64,000 nt of DNA from positions 1 to 64,000 of the forward strand of contig JAJZVU010000002.1 in the NCBI GenBank assembly GCA_021845505.1. Reading direction: 5' to 3'. The translations under genes were made by a program, and so were the position numbers. Of the stretch, positions 33,072 through 40,540 are shown piece by piece; positions within the stretch are counted from its first letter, which is position 1, and each line of letters begins with the position of its first letter. The notes beneath the pieces were generated by a model. The model saw nothing but the letters and a program-made list of their open reading frames with translations. It was not told the DNA's origin and did no database searches. This stretch comes from Pseudomonadota bacterium (GTDB lineage Bacteria > Pseudomonadota > Gammaproteobacteria > Burkholderiales > Burkholderiaceae_C).

Positions 33072-33710
33072 ATGAAAAAAGTCCTGGATTTCCTGCGTAC
33101 CGGGCGCCAGCGCGCCGACGCCGAGCCCGACGAGCCCCCCGAGTCGCAGTTCTTCGCGACGGGCTTCCACGAGATGGGATCGTCGGCCACGCCCGCGCTG
33201 CCGTGGGCCGACCGGGCGCGCGCGCTGGGCGCGCGGCGCCTGGCGCATGAAGCCGGGGCCAGGCGGCTGAAGGAATTGTGGACGCAGGACCGCTTCATGG
33301 CCGGACTGTCGACCCAGGACCTGGAGAAATGCGCCCGGCATTTCGAGTTCTGGGCGGTCGACGCCGACCGCGACATCATCGAACAGAACGAGCCCGGCAG
33401 CTTCATGCTGGTGGTGCTGCACGGCATCATCGCGGTCGACCGCCAGCAGCCCTGGGGCGAGCGGGTCCGCCTGACCGAGTCGCGCGCCGGCGGCGTGCTG
33501 GGGGAGATGTCGCTGCTCGACGCCGGGCCGCGGGCCTCCTACTGCACCACGCTGCGGCCCTCGGAAATCGCCGTGCTGGAGGCACGCATGCTCGACGCAC
33601 TGATCGAGCGCGACCCGGCCTCGGCGGTACGCATCGTCGGCTCGCTGGCGCGCCGGCTTTCGCTGCGGCTGCGCAAGCTCGGCGCTCCCTCGTCGGGGGC
33701 GTCGGCATGA
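33072..33710 (+). CDS. Cyclic-nucleotide-binding domain protein
   Basis: A 212-residue soluble protein. About 65 poorly conserved N-terminal residues are followed by one CRP/cNMP-binding beta-barrel (roughly 70-190). This includes ADRDIIEQNEPGSFMLVVLHG and the phosphate-binding-cassette region GGVLGEMSLLDAGPRASYC. There is no helix-turn-helix, so it is not a CRP-type regulator. Its place between pilT and pilU suggests it senses a nucleotide and adjusts pilus retraction; that is inference. The gap to pilU is 51 bp. Confidence 0.85.
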   Translation: MKKVLDFLRTGRQRADAEPDEPPESQFFATGFHEMGSSATPALPWADRARALGARRLAHEAGARRLKELWTQDRFMAGLSTQDLEKCARHFEFWAVDADRDIIEQNEPGSFMLVVLHGIIAVDRQQPWGERVRLTESRAGGVLGEMSLLDAGPRASYCTTLRPSEIAVLEARMLDALIERDPASAVRIVGSLARRLSLRLRKLGAPSSGASA

Positions 33711-33761
33711 GGCGGCGGCCCGTCGCGCCGGTATGCGTCGAGTCCCTTCCCGGAGTCGCCC

Positions 33762-34895
33762 ATGGAACGTGATCAGGCCTCGAAGTTCATCTACGACCTG
33801 CTGCGCAGCCTGATCCAGCGCGGCGGCTCGGACCTGTTCCTGACCGCGGACTTCCCGCCGGCGATGAAAATCGACGGCGAAGTCCACAAGGTCTCGGCGC
33901 AGCCGCTGAGCGGGCAGCACACCCAGGCGCTGGCCAAGGCGATCATGAACGACCGCCAGACCGCCGAATTCGAGCGCAGCAAGGAGTGCAACTTCGCGAT
34001 CTCCCCTGCGGGAATCGGCCGCTTCCGGGTCAACGCCTTCGTCCAGCAGGGGCGCATCGGCCTGGTGCTGCGGGTGATTCCCCAGGAACTGCCCAGCATC
34101 TCCGCCCTCGGGCTGCCGCGGGTGCTCGAGGATCTGGCGATGAGCAAGCGCGGGCTGCTGATCCTGGTCGGCGCCACCGGCAGCGGCAAGAGCACCTCGA
34201 TGGCGGCGATGGTCGACTGGCGCAACGAGCACAGCCGCGGCCACATCGTGACCATCGAGGATCCGATCGAGTTCGTGCACCTCCACAAGAACTGCATCGT
34301 GACCCAGCGCGAGGTCGGGCTCGACACCGAGAGCTGGGACGCCGCGCTGAAGAACAGCATGCGCCAGGCTCCGGACGTGATCCTGATGGGAGAGATCCGC
34401 GATCGCGCCGCGATGGACCACGCGGTGGCGTTCTCCGAGACCGGCCACCTGGTGTTGGCCACGCTGCACGCCAACAGCGCCAACCAGGCGCTGGACCGCA
34501 TGATCAACTTCTTTCCCGAGGAACGTCGTGCGCAGTTGCTGATGGACCTGTCGCTGAACCTGCGCGCGATGATCTCGCAACGCCTGGTGCCGCGCGAGGA
34601 CGGCCGTGGCCGCATCGCGGCGGTCGAGGTGCTGATCAACTCGCCGCTGATCGCCAACCACATCTTCAAGGGCGAAGTCGGGGAGATCAAGGAGGTCATG
34701 CGAAGGTCTCGCGAACTGGGCATGCAGACCTTCGACCAGGCCCTGTTCGACCTCTACGAGCAACGGACGATCAGCTACGAGGACGCGCTGCGCAACGCCG
34801 ATTCGCTGAACGACCTGCGGCTGCGCATCAAGCTCGACAGCAAGCGCGACCAGGCCGACCCGGCCAGCGGCACCGAATACCTGGCGATCGTCTGA
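33762..34895 (+). CDS. pilU: PilT-dependent retraction ATPase PilU
   Basis: Paralogue of PilT that assists retraction under load. It has 377 residues. Walker A is GATGSGKSTS, the Asp box VTIEDPIEFVH, Walker B DVILMGEIRD, and the His box LATLHANSANQALDRM. The longer C-terminal tail with RTISYEDALRNADS is typical of PilU. It is third in the operon. Its stop codon sits inside a hairpin shared with the convergent gene. Confidence 0.95.
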   Translation: MERDQASKFIYDLLRSLIQRGGSDLFLTADFPPAMKIDGEVHKVSAQPLSGQHTQALAKAIMNDRQTAEFERSKECNFAISPAGIGRFRVNAFVQQGRIGLVLRVIPQELPSISALGLPRVLEDLAMSKRGLLILVGATGSGKSTSMAAMVDWRNEHSRGHIVTIEDPIEFVHLHKNCIVTQREVGLDTESWDAALKNSMRQAPDVILMGEIRDRAAMDHAVAFSETGHLVLATLHANSANQALDRMINFFPEERRAQLLMDLSLNLRAMISQRLVPREDGRGRIAAVEVLINSPLIANHIFKGEVGEIKEVMRRSRELGMQTFDQALFDLYEQRTISYEDALRNADSLNDLRLRIKLDSKRDQADPASGTEYLAIV

Positions 34896-34915
34896 GCAGC
34901 GCGCCGGCTGCTCAG
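34892..34915. terminator. Hairpin spanning both stop codons of convergent genes
   Basis: CTGAGCAGC, loop GCGCCG, GCTGCTCAG: a perfect 9-bp stem. It contains the pilU TGA and the complement of the spmAB-like TGA. There is no T-tract, so it may be a weak bidirectional terminator. Confidence 0.5.
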
Positions 34916-36144
34916 CGGCTGCCGAAGAACCAGTAGCACACGGCGATCGACGCCAGCACCCCGGCCAGGTCGGCGAGCAGCGCGCAGGCCACCGCGTGCC
35001 GGGCTCGCCGAACGCCCACCGCGCCGAAGTACACCGCCAGCACGTAGAAGGTGGTCTCGGTGCTGCCCTGCATGGTCGCCGCGGTCAGCGCCGGAAAGCT
35101 GTCCACCCCGTAGTGGTGCATGGTCTCGATGAGCATCGCGCGCGCCGCGCTGCCGGAGAAGGGCTTGACCAGCGCGGTCGGCAGCGCGGCCACGAAGCGG
35201 GTGTCCCAGCCCAGCGCCTGGGCGGCCCAGCGCAGCAGGTGCAGCAGCATGTCCAGCGCCCCGGAGGCGCGCAGCGCGCCCACCGCGCACAACATGGCCA
35301 CCAGGTACGGCAGCAGGTCGCGCGCGACGTCGAAGCCCTGTCGCGCGCCATCGATGAAGGCCTCGTAGACCGGCACCTTGCGCCAGGCGCCGACCAGCAG
35401 GAACAGCACCACCACCCCGAACAGCAGCAGGTTGCCGGCGAGGTCCGACAGTCGCGCCAGCGCCGCGGCGGACAGCGACGCCAGCCCGGCCAGCGCCAGC
35501 GCGTACACCAGCAGCCCGCCCGCCATGCCGAGCAGCGAGCGCGCATCCCCCAGCGGCAGGCGCTGCACCAGCGCGACGCTGAACAGCCCGACCAGCGTCG
35601 ACGCGCTGGTGGCCAGCAGGATCGGCAGGAACACCAGGGTCGGATCCGGCGCTCCCTGCTGCGCGCGGTACATGAAGATACTCACGGGCAACAGGGTCAG
35701 CGACGAGGCGTTGAGCACCAGGAACATGATCTGGGCATTGCTGGCCGTGTCCCGGCTGGGGTTCAGGCTCTGCAGTTCGCGCATCGCCTTGAGCCCGATC
35801 GGGGTCGCCGCGTTGTCCAGCCCGAGCATGTTGGCCGCCATGTTCAGGGTGATCAGGCCCAGCGCCGGGTGGCCCGCCGGCACCTCGGGCATCAGGCGGG
35901 CGAACAGCGGCGCCAGCGCGCGCGCCAGCGCCTGCACCAGTTGCGCGCGCTCGGCGATGGCCAGCAGTCCCAGCCACAGCGTCAGGGTGCCGAACAGCAG
36001 CACCATCACCGAGACCGACAGCCGCGCCATCGCGAACAGGCTGGCGACGATCGCGGCGAACACCCCGGGATCGCCGCCCAGCCAGCGCGCGCAGGCGGCG
36101 ATCGCCGCGCTCAGGAACAGTCCCAGCCAGAGGCGGTTGAGCAT
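34912..36144 (-). CDS. SpmA-SpmB fusion, nucleoside-recognition (Gate) membrane protein
   Basis: A 410-residue integral membrane protein. The N-terminal half resembles SpmA (LITLNMAANMLGLDNAATPIGLKAM). The C-terminal half resembles SpmB (FIDGARQGFDVARDLLPYLVAML, then TMQGSTETTFYVLAVYFGAVG). Both are Gate/nucleoside-recognition domains. In Bacillus the two are separate sporulation genes; fused forms are common in non-sporulating proteobacteria and have no settled function. It begins 16 bp after the helicase gene, so they are probably cotranscribed. Confidence 0.88.
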   Translation of the reverse strand: MLNRLWLGLFLSAAIAACARWLGGDPGVFAAIVASLFAMARLSVSVMVLLFGTLTLWLGLLAIAERAQLVQALARALAPLFARLMPEVPAGHPALGLITLNMAANMLGLDNAATPIGLKAMRELQSLNPSRDTASNAQIMFLVLNASSLTLLPVSIFMYRAQQGAPDPTLVFLPILLATSASTLVGLFSVALVQRLPLGDARSLLGMAGGLLVYALALAGLASLSAAALARLSDLAGNLLLFGVVVLFLLVGAWRKVPVYEAFIDGARQGFDVARDLLPYLVAMLCAVGALRASGALDMLLHLLRWAAQALGWDTRFVAALPTALVKPFSGSAARAMLIETMHHYGVDSFPALTAATMQGSTETTFYVLAVYFGAVGVRRARHAVACALLADLAGVLASIAVCYWFFGSR

Positions 36145-36160
36145 GCGGCGCGCTGTGCTG

Positions 36161-37966
36161 TCAGCGCGCGCCGCCGCGGCGCGGCGGTGGGGCCTGCGCG
36201 GCCTCGCGCCCGCCCGCACGGCCGGCGCGCGGCGCGGCCGTCGCGGCCGACAATTGCAGCGGCCGCCCCAGCACCCGCACCCGCTGCAGCAGGCGCAGCA
36301 CGTCGGCCGGCATGTCGGCGGGCAGTTCGACCAGGCTGTAGCTGCGCCGGATCTCCACCTGCCCGATGCGGCTGTTGTCCAGGCCGGTCTCGTTGGCGAT
36401 CGCCCCCACCAGGTTGCGCACCTGCACGCCGTGCTCGCGCCCGATCTCGACGCGGTAGCTGCGCAGGTCGCCGCCGCTGGCCACGCGCGAGCGCCTGGCG
36501 CCGGGACCCGAGGCGCGCGCGGTCTCGCCTGCGCGCGCCTGTTGCAGCGCCTGATCGGCGAGTTCCTGCAGGCTGCGCGAAGGCGCCGCGGCGGGGCGTT
36601 GCGCGGCGGCGGCCGACGCATCGAGCAGCAGCTGCTTGCCGCCCTGCGGCATGCTGGCCAGCGCCGCAGCGATGTCCAGCGCGGCCACCCCGCGCTCGCG
36701 CTCGTAGCGCGCGACCAGCTCGCGATAGGGATCCAGCGCGGGCTGCTGCAGCGCCTCGTCGAGGCTCTCGAAGAAGCGCTGGGTGCGGCGGTCGTTGACA
36801 TCCTGCACGCTGGGCAATTGCATCGGCTCGATGCGCTGCCGGGTGGCGCGCTCGATGGCCTGCAGCAGGTAGCGTTCGCGAGGGGTGACGAACAGGATCG
36901 CCTGCCCGCTGCGCCCGGCACGTCCGGTGCGTCCGATGCGATGCACATACGACTCGGTGTCGACCGGGATGTCGTAATTGACCACATGGCTGATGCGATC
37001 GACGTCCAGCCCGCGCGCGGCCACGTCGGTGGCCACCAGGATGTCGATCTGCCCGTCCTTCAGGCGCTGCACGGTGCGCTCGCGCTGCGCCTGCTGGATG
37101 TCGCCGTTCAGCGCCGCGGTGGCGAAGCCGCGCGCCGCCAGGCGTTCGGCCAGCTCCTCGGTCGCCACCTTGGTGCGGGTGAACACGATCATGCCGTCGA
37201 AAGGCTCGACTTCCAGGATGCGGGTCAGCGCGTCGAGCTTGTGCATTCCGCCGACCATCCAGTAGCGCTGCTCGACCCCGCTTGCGGTGCGGGTGCGCGC
37301 CTTGATGGTGATCTGCGCCGGCTCGCGCAGGTGCCGCTGGGCGATGGCCCGGATGGCCGCCGGCATGGTGGCCGAGAACAGCGCCACCTGGCGCTGCGGC
37401 GGAGTGCTGGAGAGGATGCGCTCGACGTCCTCGATGAACCCCATGCGCAGCATTTCGTCGGCTTCGTCGAGCACCAGGTGGCGCAGCGCGTCGAGCTTCA
37501 GGGTGCCGCGCTGCAGGTGGTCGATGACCCGCCCCGGGGTTCCCACCACAACCTGCGCGCCGCGCCGCAGCGCAGTCAGTTGCGGGGTGTAGCTCTGGCC
37601 GCCGTACAGCGGAAGCACGTGGAAGCCGCGCAGGTGCGACGCGTAGCGGTTGAAGGCCTCGGCCACCTGGATCGCCAGTTCGCGCGTGGGCGCGAGCACC
37701 AGCGCCTGGGTGGCCGGATTGTCGACGTCCACGCTCGCCAGGATCGGCAGCGCGAAGGCCGCGGTCTTGCCGGTCCCGGTCTGCGCCTGCCCGACCAGGT
37801 CGCGGCCCTCGAGCAGCGGCGGGATGGTCGCCGCCTGGATCGGCGACGGGGTTTCGTACCCGACGTCGCGCAGGGCCTGCAGCAACTCCTGCGGCAAGCC
37901 GAGGTCGGCGAAGCTCGGTGACTCGGCGGCCTGGCTTTCAGGGGCTTGCGGCTCGGATGGGTTCAT
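36161..37966 (-). CDS. deaD: DEAD-box RNA helicase, DeaD/CsdA type
   Basis: ATP-dependent RNA helicase of 601 residues, used in ribosome assembly and mRNA unwinding, often at low temperature. Motifs in order are the Q motif with F19, AQTGTGKT (I), PTRELA (Ia), TPGRVIDHL (Ib), DEAD (II), SAT (III), TDVAARGLD (V) and HRIGRTGRAG (VI). After residue 370 come a helical region and a DbpA-like RNA-binding domain (about 475-570) containing RVEIGREHGVQVRNLVGAIANETGL. The tail is Gly/Arg-rich. Confidence 0.94.
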   Translation of the reverse strand: MNPSEPQAPESQAAESPSFADLGLPQELLQALRDVGYETPSPIQAATIPPLLEGRDLVGQAQTGTGKTAAFALPILASVDVDNPATQALVLAPTRELAIQVAEAFNRYASHLRGFHVLPLYGGQSYTPQLTALRRGAQVVVGTPGRVIDHLQRGTLKLDALRHLVLDEADEMLRMGFIEDVERILSSTPPQRQVALFSATMPAAIRAIAQRHLREPAQITIKARTRTASGVEQRYWMVGGMHKLDALTRILEVEPFDGMIVFTRTKVATEELAERLAARGFATAALNGDIQQAQRERTVQRLKDGQIDILVATDVAARGLDVDRISHVVNYDIPVDTESYVHRIGRTGRAGRSGQAILFVTPRERYLLQAIERATRQRIEPMQLPSVQDVNDRRTQRFFESLDEALQQPALDPYRELVARYERERGVAALDIAAALASMPQGGKQLLLDASAAAAQRPAAAPSRSLQELADQALQQARAGETARASGPGARRSRVASGGDLRSYRVEIGREHGVQVRNLVGAIANETGLDNSRIGQVEIRRSYSLVELPADMPADVLRLLQRVRVLGRPLQLSAATAAPRAGRAGGREAAQAPPPRRGGAR

Positions 37967-37982
37967 GCATGGGCTCGGAAAA

Positions 37983-38001
37983 CGCGCCCAGACTGGGCGC
38001 G
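37983..38001 (-). promoter_or_regulatory. Hairpin in the deaD leader
   Basis: CGCGCCCAG and CTGGGCGCG are perfect complements separated by one base, followed on the minus strand by TTTT. It lies 16-35 bp before the deaD ATG and could modulate its expression. Cold-shock helicase messages often have regulated leaders. Confidence 0.4.
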
Positions 38002-38008
38002 GATGGAC

Positions 38009-38036
38009 ATTGTGCGCCAGCCAAAAAAAATGCCAA
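38009..38036 (-). promoter_or_regulatory. Candidate deaD promoter overlapping the sRNA terminator
   Basis: On the minus strand TTGGCA (38036-38031), 16 bp, CACAAT (38014-38009). The -35 lies within the 3' arm of the terminator stem and the eight T form part of the spacer. The start would be near 38002, giving a 36-nt leader. Confidence 0.35.
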
Positions 38037-38050
38037 GCTCACGGCTTGGC
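38023..38050 (-). terminator. Intrinsic terminator of the candidate small RNA
   Basis: On the minus strand GCCAAGC, loop CGTGA, GCTTGGC, then A and eight T. This is a textbook Rho-independent terminator about 245 bp beyond the glrR stop and 57 bp before deaD. Confidence 0.88.
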
Positions 38051-38098
38051 CAAGGGGGGATGCGAGCGGCGAAGCGCTTGCGGCCTCGCCTTTGGGCA
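38023..38098 (-). ncRNA. Candidate sigma-54-dependent small RNA, GlrR-linked
   Basis: Predicted transcript of about 76 nt, from the start expected 12 bp after the -12 GC to the end of the T8 tract. It can fold as a 5' stem-loop closed by ATGC/GCAT and GGCGA/TCGCC, then an unpaired C-rich stretch CATCCCCCCTT, then the 7-bp terminator hairpin. The C-rich stretch is complementary to AAGGGGGG-type ribosome sites, so antisense repression is possible. No start codon with a ribosome site is present. The existence of the RNA is inferred from promoter, enhancer sites, fold and terminator together. It does not resemble E. coli GlmY in sequence. Confidence 0.68.
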
Positions 38099-38106
38099 TC
38101 CCGGTT

Positions 38107-38125
38107 CAAGCAAGCCGCGTGCCAG
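38107..38125 (-). promoter_or_regulatory. Sigma-54 (-24/-12) promoter
   Basis: The minus strand reads CTGGCACG-CGGC-TTGCT, matching every position of the consensus YTGGCACG-N4-TTGCW. The -24 GG is at 38123-38122 and the -12 GC at 38111-38110, giving a start near 38098. It lies downstream of glrR, which encodes a sigma-54 activator with a GAFTGA loop. Confidence 0.87.
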
Positions 38126-38211
38126 GTACTGGCGGGCTGGCTCGCTGCCCTTGCCGATCAAGGATTTGGCGACACCGACGGGGCCGCTCCGCGGGTGGCG
38201 ACCCCCGAACT

Positions 38212-38229
38212 TGTCGCCGCGCGGCGACG
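38212..38229. promoter_or_regulatory. Second probable GlrR enhancer site
   Basis: TGTC-N10-GACG, seven of eight positions of the GlrR motif TGTC-N10-GACA. It also contains the perfect 16-bp palindrome GTCGCCGCGCGGCGAC (38213-38228). Its centre is about 120 bp upstream of the predicted small-RNA start, a normal distance for a sigma-54 enhancer. Confidence 0.6.
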
Positions 38230-38275
38230 CGAATCGGGCTCTGCTCGCAACCCCATGAAAAAATAGGGGGTTTTT

Positions 38276-38293
38276 TGTCGCTGCCGACCGACA
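38276..38293. promoter_or_regulatory. Perfect GlrR enhancer site TGTC-N10-GACA
   Basis: TGTC at 38276-38279 and GACA at 38290-38293, ten bases apart, starting two bases after the glrR stop codon. TGTC-N10-GACA is the established GlrR site upstream of glmY in Enterobacteriaceae. Its centre is about 186 bp upstream of the predicted sRNA start. Confidence 0.75.
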
Positions 38294-38295
38294 GA

Positions 38296-39666
38296 TCACT
38301 CGGGCTGCTTGAACAACGCCGGTGACAGGCCGTGTTTTTGCAGCAGTCTGTAGAACTCGGTGCGGTTGCGCTGCGCGAGCCGAGCCGCCTCGGCGACCTG
38401 GCCGGCGGTGATTTTCATCAACTGGATCAGGTAGTCGCGCTCGAAGCGGTCCTTGGCGTCGGCATAACTGAGGATCTCCACCGGCTTGTTGCGCAACGCC
38501 CGGGCGACCAGCGAGGCCGGGATGCGCGCCGTGGTGCACAGTGCGCAGCATTGCTCGACCACGTTCATCAACTGCCGCACGTTGCCCGGCCAGTCGAAAC
38601 GCATCAGGGATTCCATCGCATCGGGAGCAAAGCCCACCACCTGCCGGCCGTGCTTGGGCGCCAGCCTGCCGACAAAGTGCTGGGCCAGCGCGGCGATGTC
38701 CTCCCGCCGCTCGCGCAGCGGGGGAATATGCAGGTTGACCACGTTCAGCCGGTAGTACAGATCCTCGCGAAACCCCTGCGTGGCGATCAGCGCCTCCAGG
38801 TCGTGGTGGGTGGCCGAGACGATGCGCACATCCACCGCGACCGCCTGCTGGCTGCCCAGCGGGCGCACTTCGCGCTCCTGCAGCACCCGCAGCAGCTTGG
38901 CCTGCAGCGCCAGCGGCATGTCGCCGATTTCGTCGAGGAACACCGTTCCGCCATGGGCGGTCTGGAACAGACCCTTGCGGGCGACGTCGGCCCCGGTGAA
39001 GGCCCCCTTGACGTGGCCGAACAGCTCCGACTCCAGCAGCGCCTCGGGAATGGCGGCGCAATTGATCGCCACGAAGGGCCCGTCGCGCCGGCTGCTCGCC
39101 TCGTGGACGGCGCGCGCCAGCATCTCCTTGCCGGTGCCCGATTCGCCCTGGATCAGCACATTGGCCTGGCTCCTGCCGACCAGCGCGACCTCGTCGAGCA
39201 ACGCGATCATCAGCGGGCTGGCGGTGACGATTCCCGCCAGTCCGGTGCGCCCGGCCTGCGACTGCTGGGTCGCCCCCTGATCGACCGCGCGCCGCAGCAG
39301 CGCCAGCAGTTCGCTGGCCTCGAAGGGCTTGGTCAGGTAGCCGAACACCCCGCGCTGCGCCGCGGCGACGGCGTCGGGGATGCTGCCGTGGGCCGTCAGC
39401 ACGATCACCGGCAACGAGGGATCGCGGGCGTGGATGCGCTCGCACAGCTCCTGGCCGTCGATCCCCGGCATGCGCATGTCGGTGATCACCGCGCCCGGCC
39501 GCGCGACCTCCAGGCGCGCCAGCGCCTGTTCTCCGCTCGCGGCCAGCACCGGCCGATATCCCGCCGAGCGCAGCCGCATGTCGAGCAGCCGCAGCAGGTC
39601 CGGGTCGTCGTCGACCACCAGCACGCTGGCGCCGGCCTCGGCCTGCGCGGCATGCGGGGGGGTCAT
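38296..39666 (-). CDS. glrR: Sigma-54-dependent response regulator GlrR (QseF)
   Basis: A 456-residue activator. The receiver domain has the phosphorylation site D63 in AVITDMRMPG. The AAA+ domain has Walker A GESGTGKE, the sigma-54-contacting GAFTGA loop, Walker B GGTVFLDEIGDM, and an arginine-finger region ending in DWPGNVRQL. The C-terminal DNA-binding helix-turn-helix includes AEAARLAQRNRTEFYRLLQKH. Its ATG overlaps the preceding stop by 4 bp. The kinase-lipoprotein-regulator order matches E. coli glrK-qseG-glrR. Confidence 0.93.
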   Translation of the reverse strand: MTPPHAAQAEAGASVLVVDDDPDLLRLLDMRLRSAGYRPVLAASGEQALARLEVARPGAVITDMRMPGIDGQELCERIHARDPSLPVIVLTAHGSIPDAVAAAQRGVFGYLTKPFEASELLALLRRAVDQGATQQSQAGRTGLAGIVTASPLMIALLDEVALVGRSQANVLIQGESGTGKEMLARAVHEASSRRDGPFVAINCAAIPEALLESELFGHVKGAFTGADVARKGLFQTAHGGTVFLDEIGDMPLALQAKLLRVLQEREVRPLGSQQAVAVDVRIVSATHHDLEALIATQGFREDLYYRLNVVNLHIPPLRERREDIAALAQHFVGRLAPKHGRQVVGFAPDAMESLMRFDWPGNVRQLMNVVEQCCALCTTARIPASLVARALRNKPVEILSYADAKDRFERDYLIQLMKITAGQVAEAARLAQRNRTEFYRLLQKHGLSPALFKQPE

Positions 39667-40526
39667 CGCTCGGCACCCGCCGGCCGGCGGGCTGGGGGCT
39701 TGGCGGCCCGCTCCTGGGTACGTCCTTGCAATTGCACCTCCAGGTTCTTGATCTGGCCGATCTTGTCTTCCAGATCGGCGGCCTTGCGCTGCACCTTGCC
39801 GAGTTCGGTGCGGGTCCTCGCCCACTCGACGCTCTGCTGGCCCAGGCGCTGCAACAACTCGATGAACTGCCGGCTGGCAGGGTCCGCGGTGAGATCCTGC
39901 AACCCCTTTAGCAAGTCACGTGCCTGCATCGCCTCCTCGGCACTCGGAGCGCTCGCGGCTGACGCTGCGCCGGAACCCGGGCCCGCCGCGGCGGCCTGCG
40001 CGGCCGCCGGGGTCGACGTCGACGAGCCATTGCCGGCGGACGCTGGCGGGCGGCCGGCCGGCGCAGGACGGGTGAGCAGCAGGTAGCCCAGTTCGAGGCG
40101 CTCGCCGGCGCTGCGCATGCGGCCCATGGCCTGCAGATACTGCTGGCGCGAACGGCTGGCCGCCGCGCTCATCGCCGCGACCCGCTGCAGCATGCGCTCG
40201 ATGCCGGGCATGCTCAGCGTATCGTCGGGTTGCGCGGCGCCGGCCTGGGCCGGCGCCGACGCCGGCGCGGCGCGCGAAGCCGCCGCGGCCGGGCTCGCCG
40301 GGCGCGCTGCCGCCGCGGACGGCGCGGAAGCCGCCCGCGGCGGCAGCGCCGTCTGCGCTCCGCAGGAAGCCGCCGGGGTGGCCGTGCAGGTGGCGCGCGG
40401 TGGGGGCACCGCGCAACCGCCGAGCAGAAGCAGCGCTGCCAGCAGGGTCAGCCGGCCGCCGGCGCGGCCTCGGCGCTGGCGCGGATGGGTGGACGCGGGC
40501 GCGTCGGAGGATCGGATCATGGACAT
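39663..40526 (-). CDS. QseG-like lipoprotein of the GlrK/GlrR system
   Basis: A 287-residue protein with an N-terminal signal and lipobox LLLGGCAVPP, so it is probably lipidated. A long Ala/Pro-rich linker separates this from a helical region (about 125-160) and a C-terminal coiled coil with RRKAADLEDKIGQIKNLEVQLQ-like heptads. QseG in enterobacteria activates the kinase from the outer membrane. The family is identified from position and architecture rather than strong sequence similarity. The start follows the kinase stop by 14 bp. Confidence 0.7.
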   Translation of the reverse strand: MSMIRSSDAPASTHPRQRRGRAGGRLTLLAALLLLGGCAVPPPRATCTATPAASCGAQTALPPRAASAPSAAAARPASPAAAASRAAPASAPAQAGAAQPDDTLSMPGIERMLQRVAAMSAAASRSRQQYLQAMGRMRSAGERLELGYLLLTRPAPAGRPPASAGNGSSTSTPAAAQAAAAGPGSGAASAASAPSAEEAMQARDLLKGLQDLTADPASRQFIELLQRLGQQSVEWARTRTELGKVQRKAADLEDKIGQIKNLEVQLQGRTQERAAKPPARRPAGAER

Positions 40527-40540
40527 GGGCAGAAGGAGGA

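Noticed and set aside
38251-38276. CCCC-N11-GGGG followed by six T on the plus strand as a terminator
   Set aside because: Only four pairs with an 11-base loop, and no plus-strand gene lies upstream for it to serve.
38039-38298. Open frame across the small-RNA region (ending near 38039), as a C-terminal extension or small protein
   Set aside because: It lies out of phase with glrR, has no start codon with a ribosome site, shows no family resemblance, and crosses a sigma-54 promoter and a terminator.
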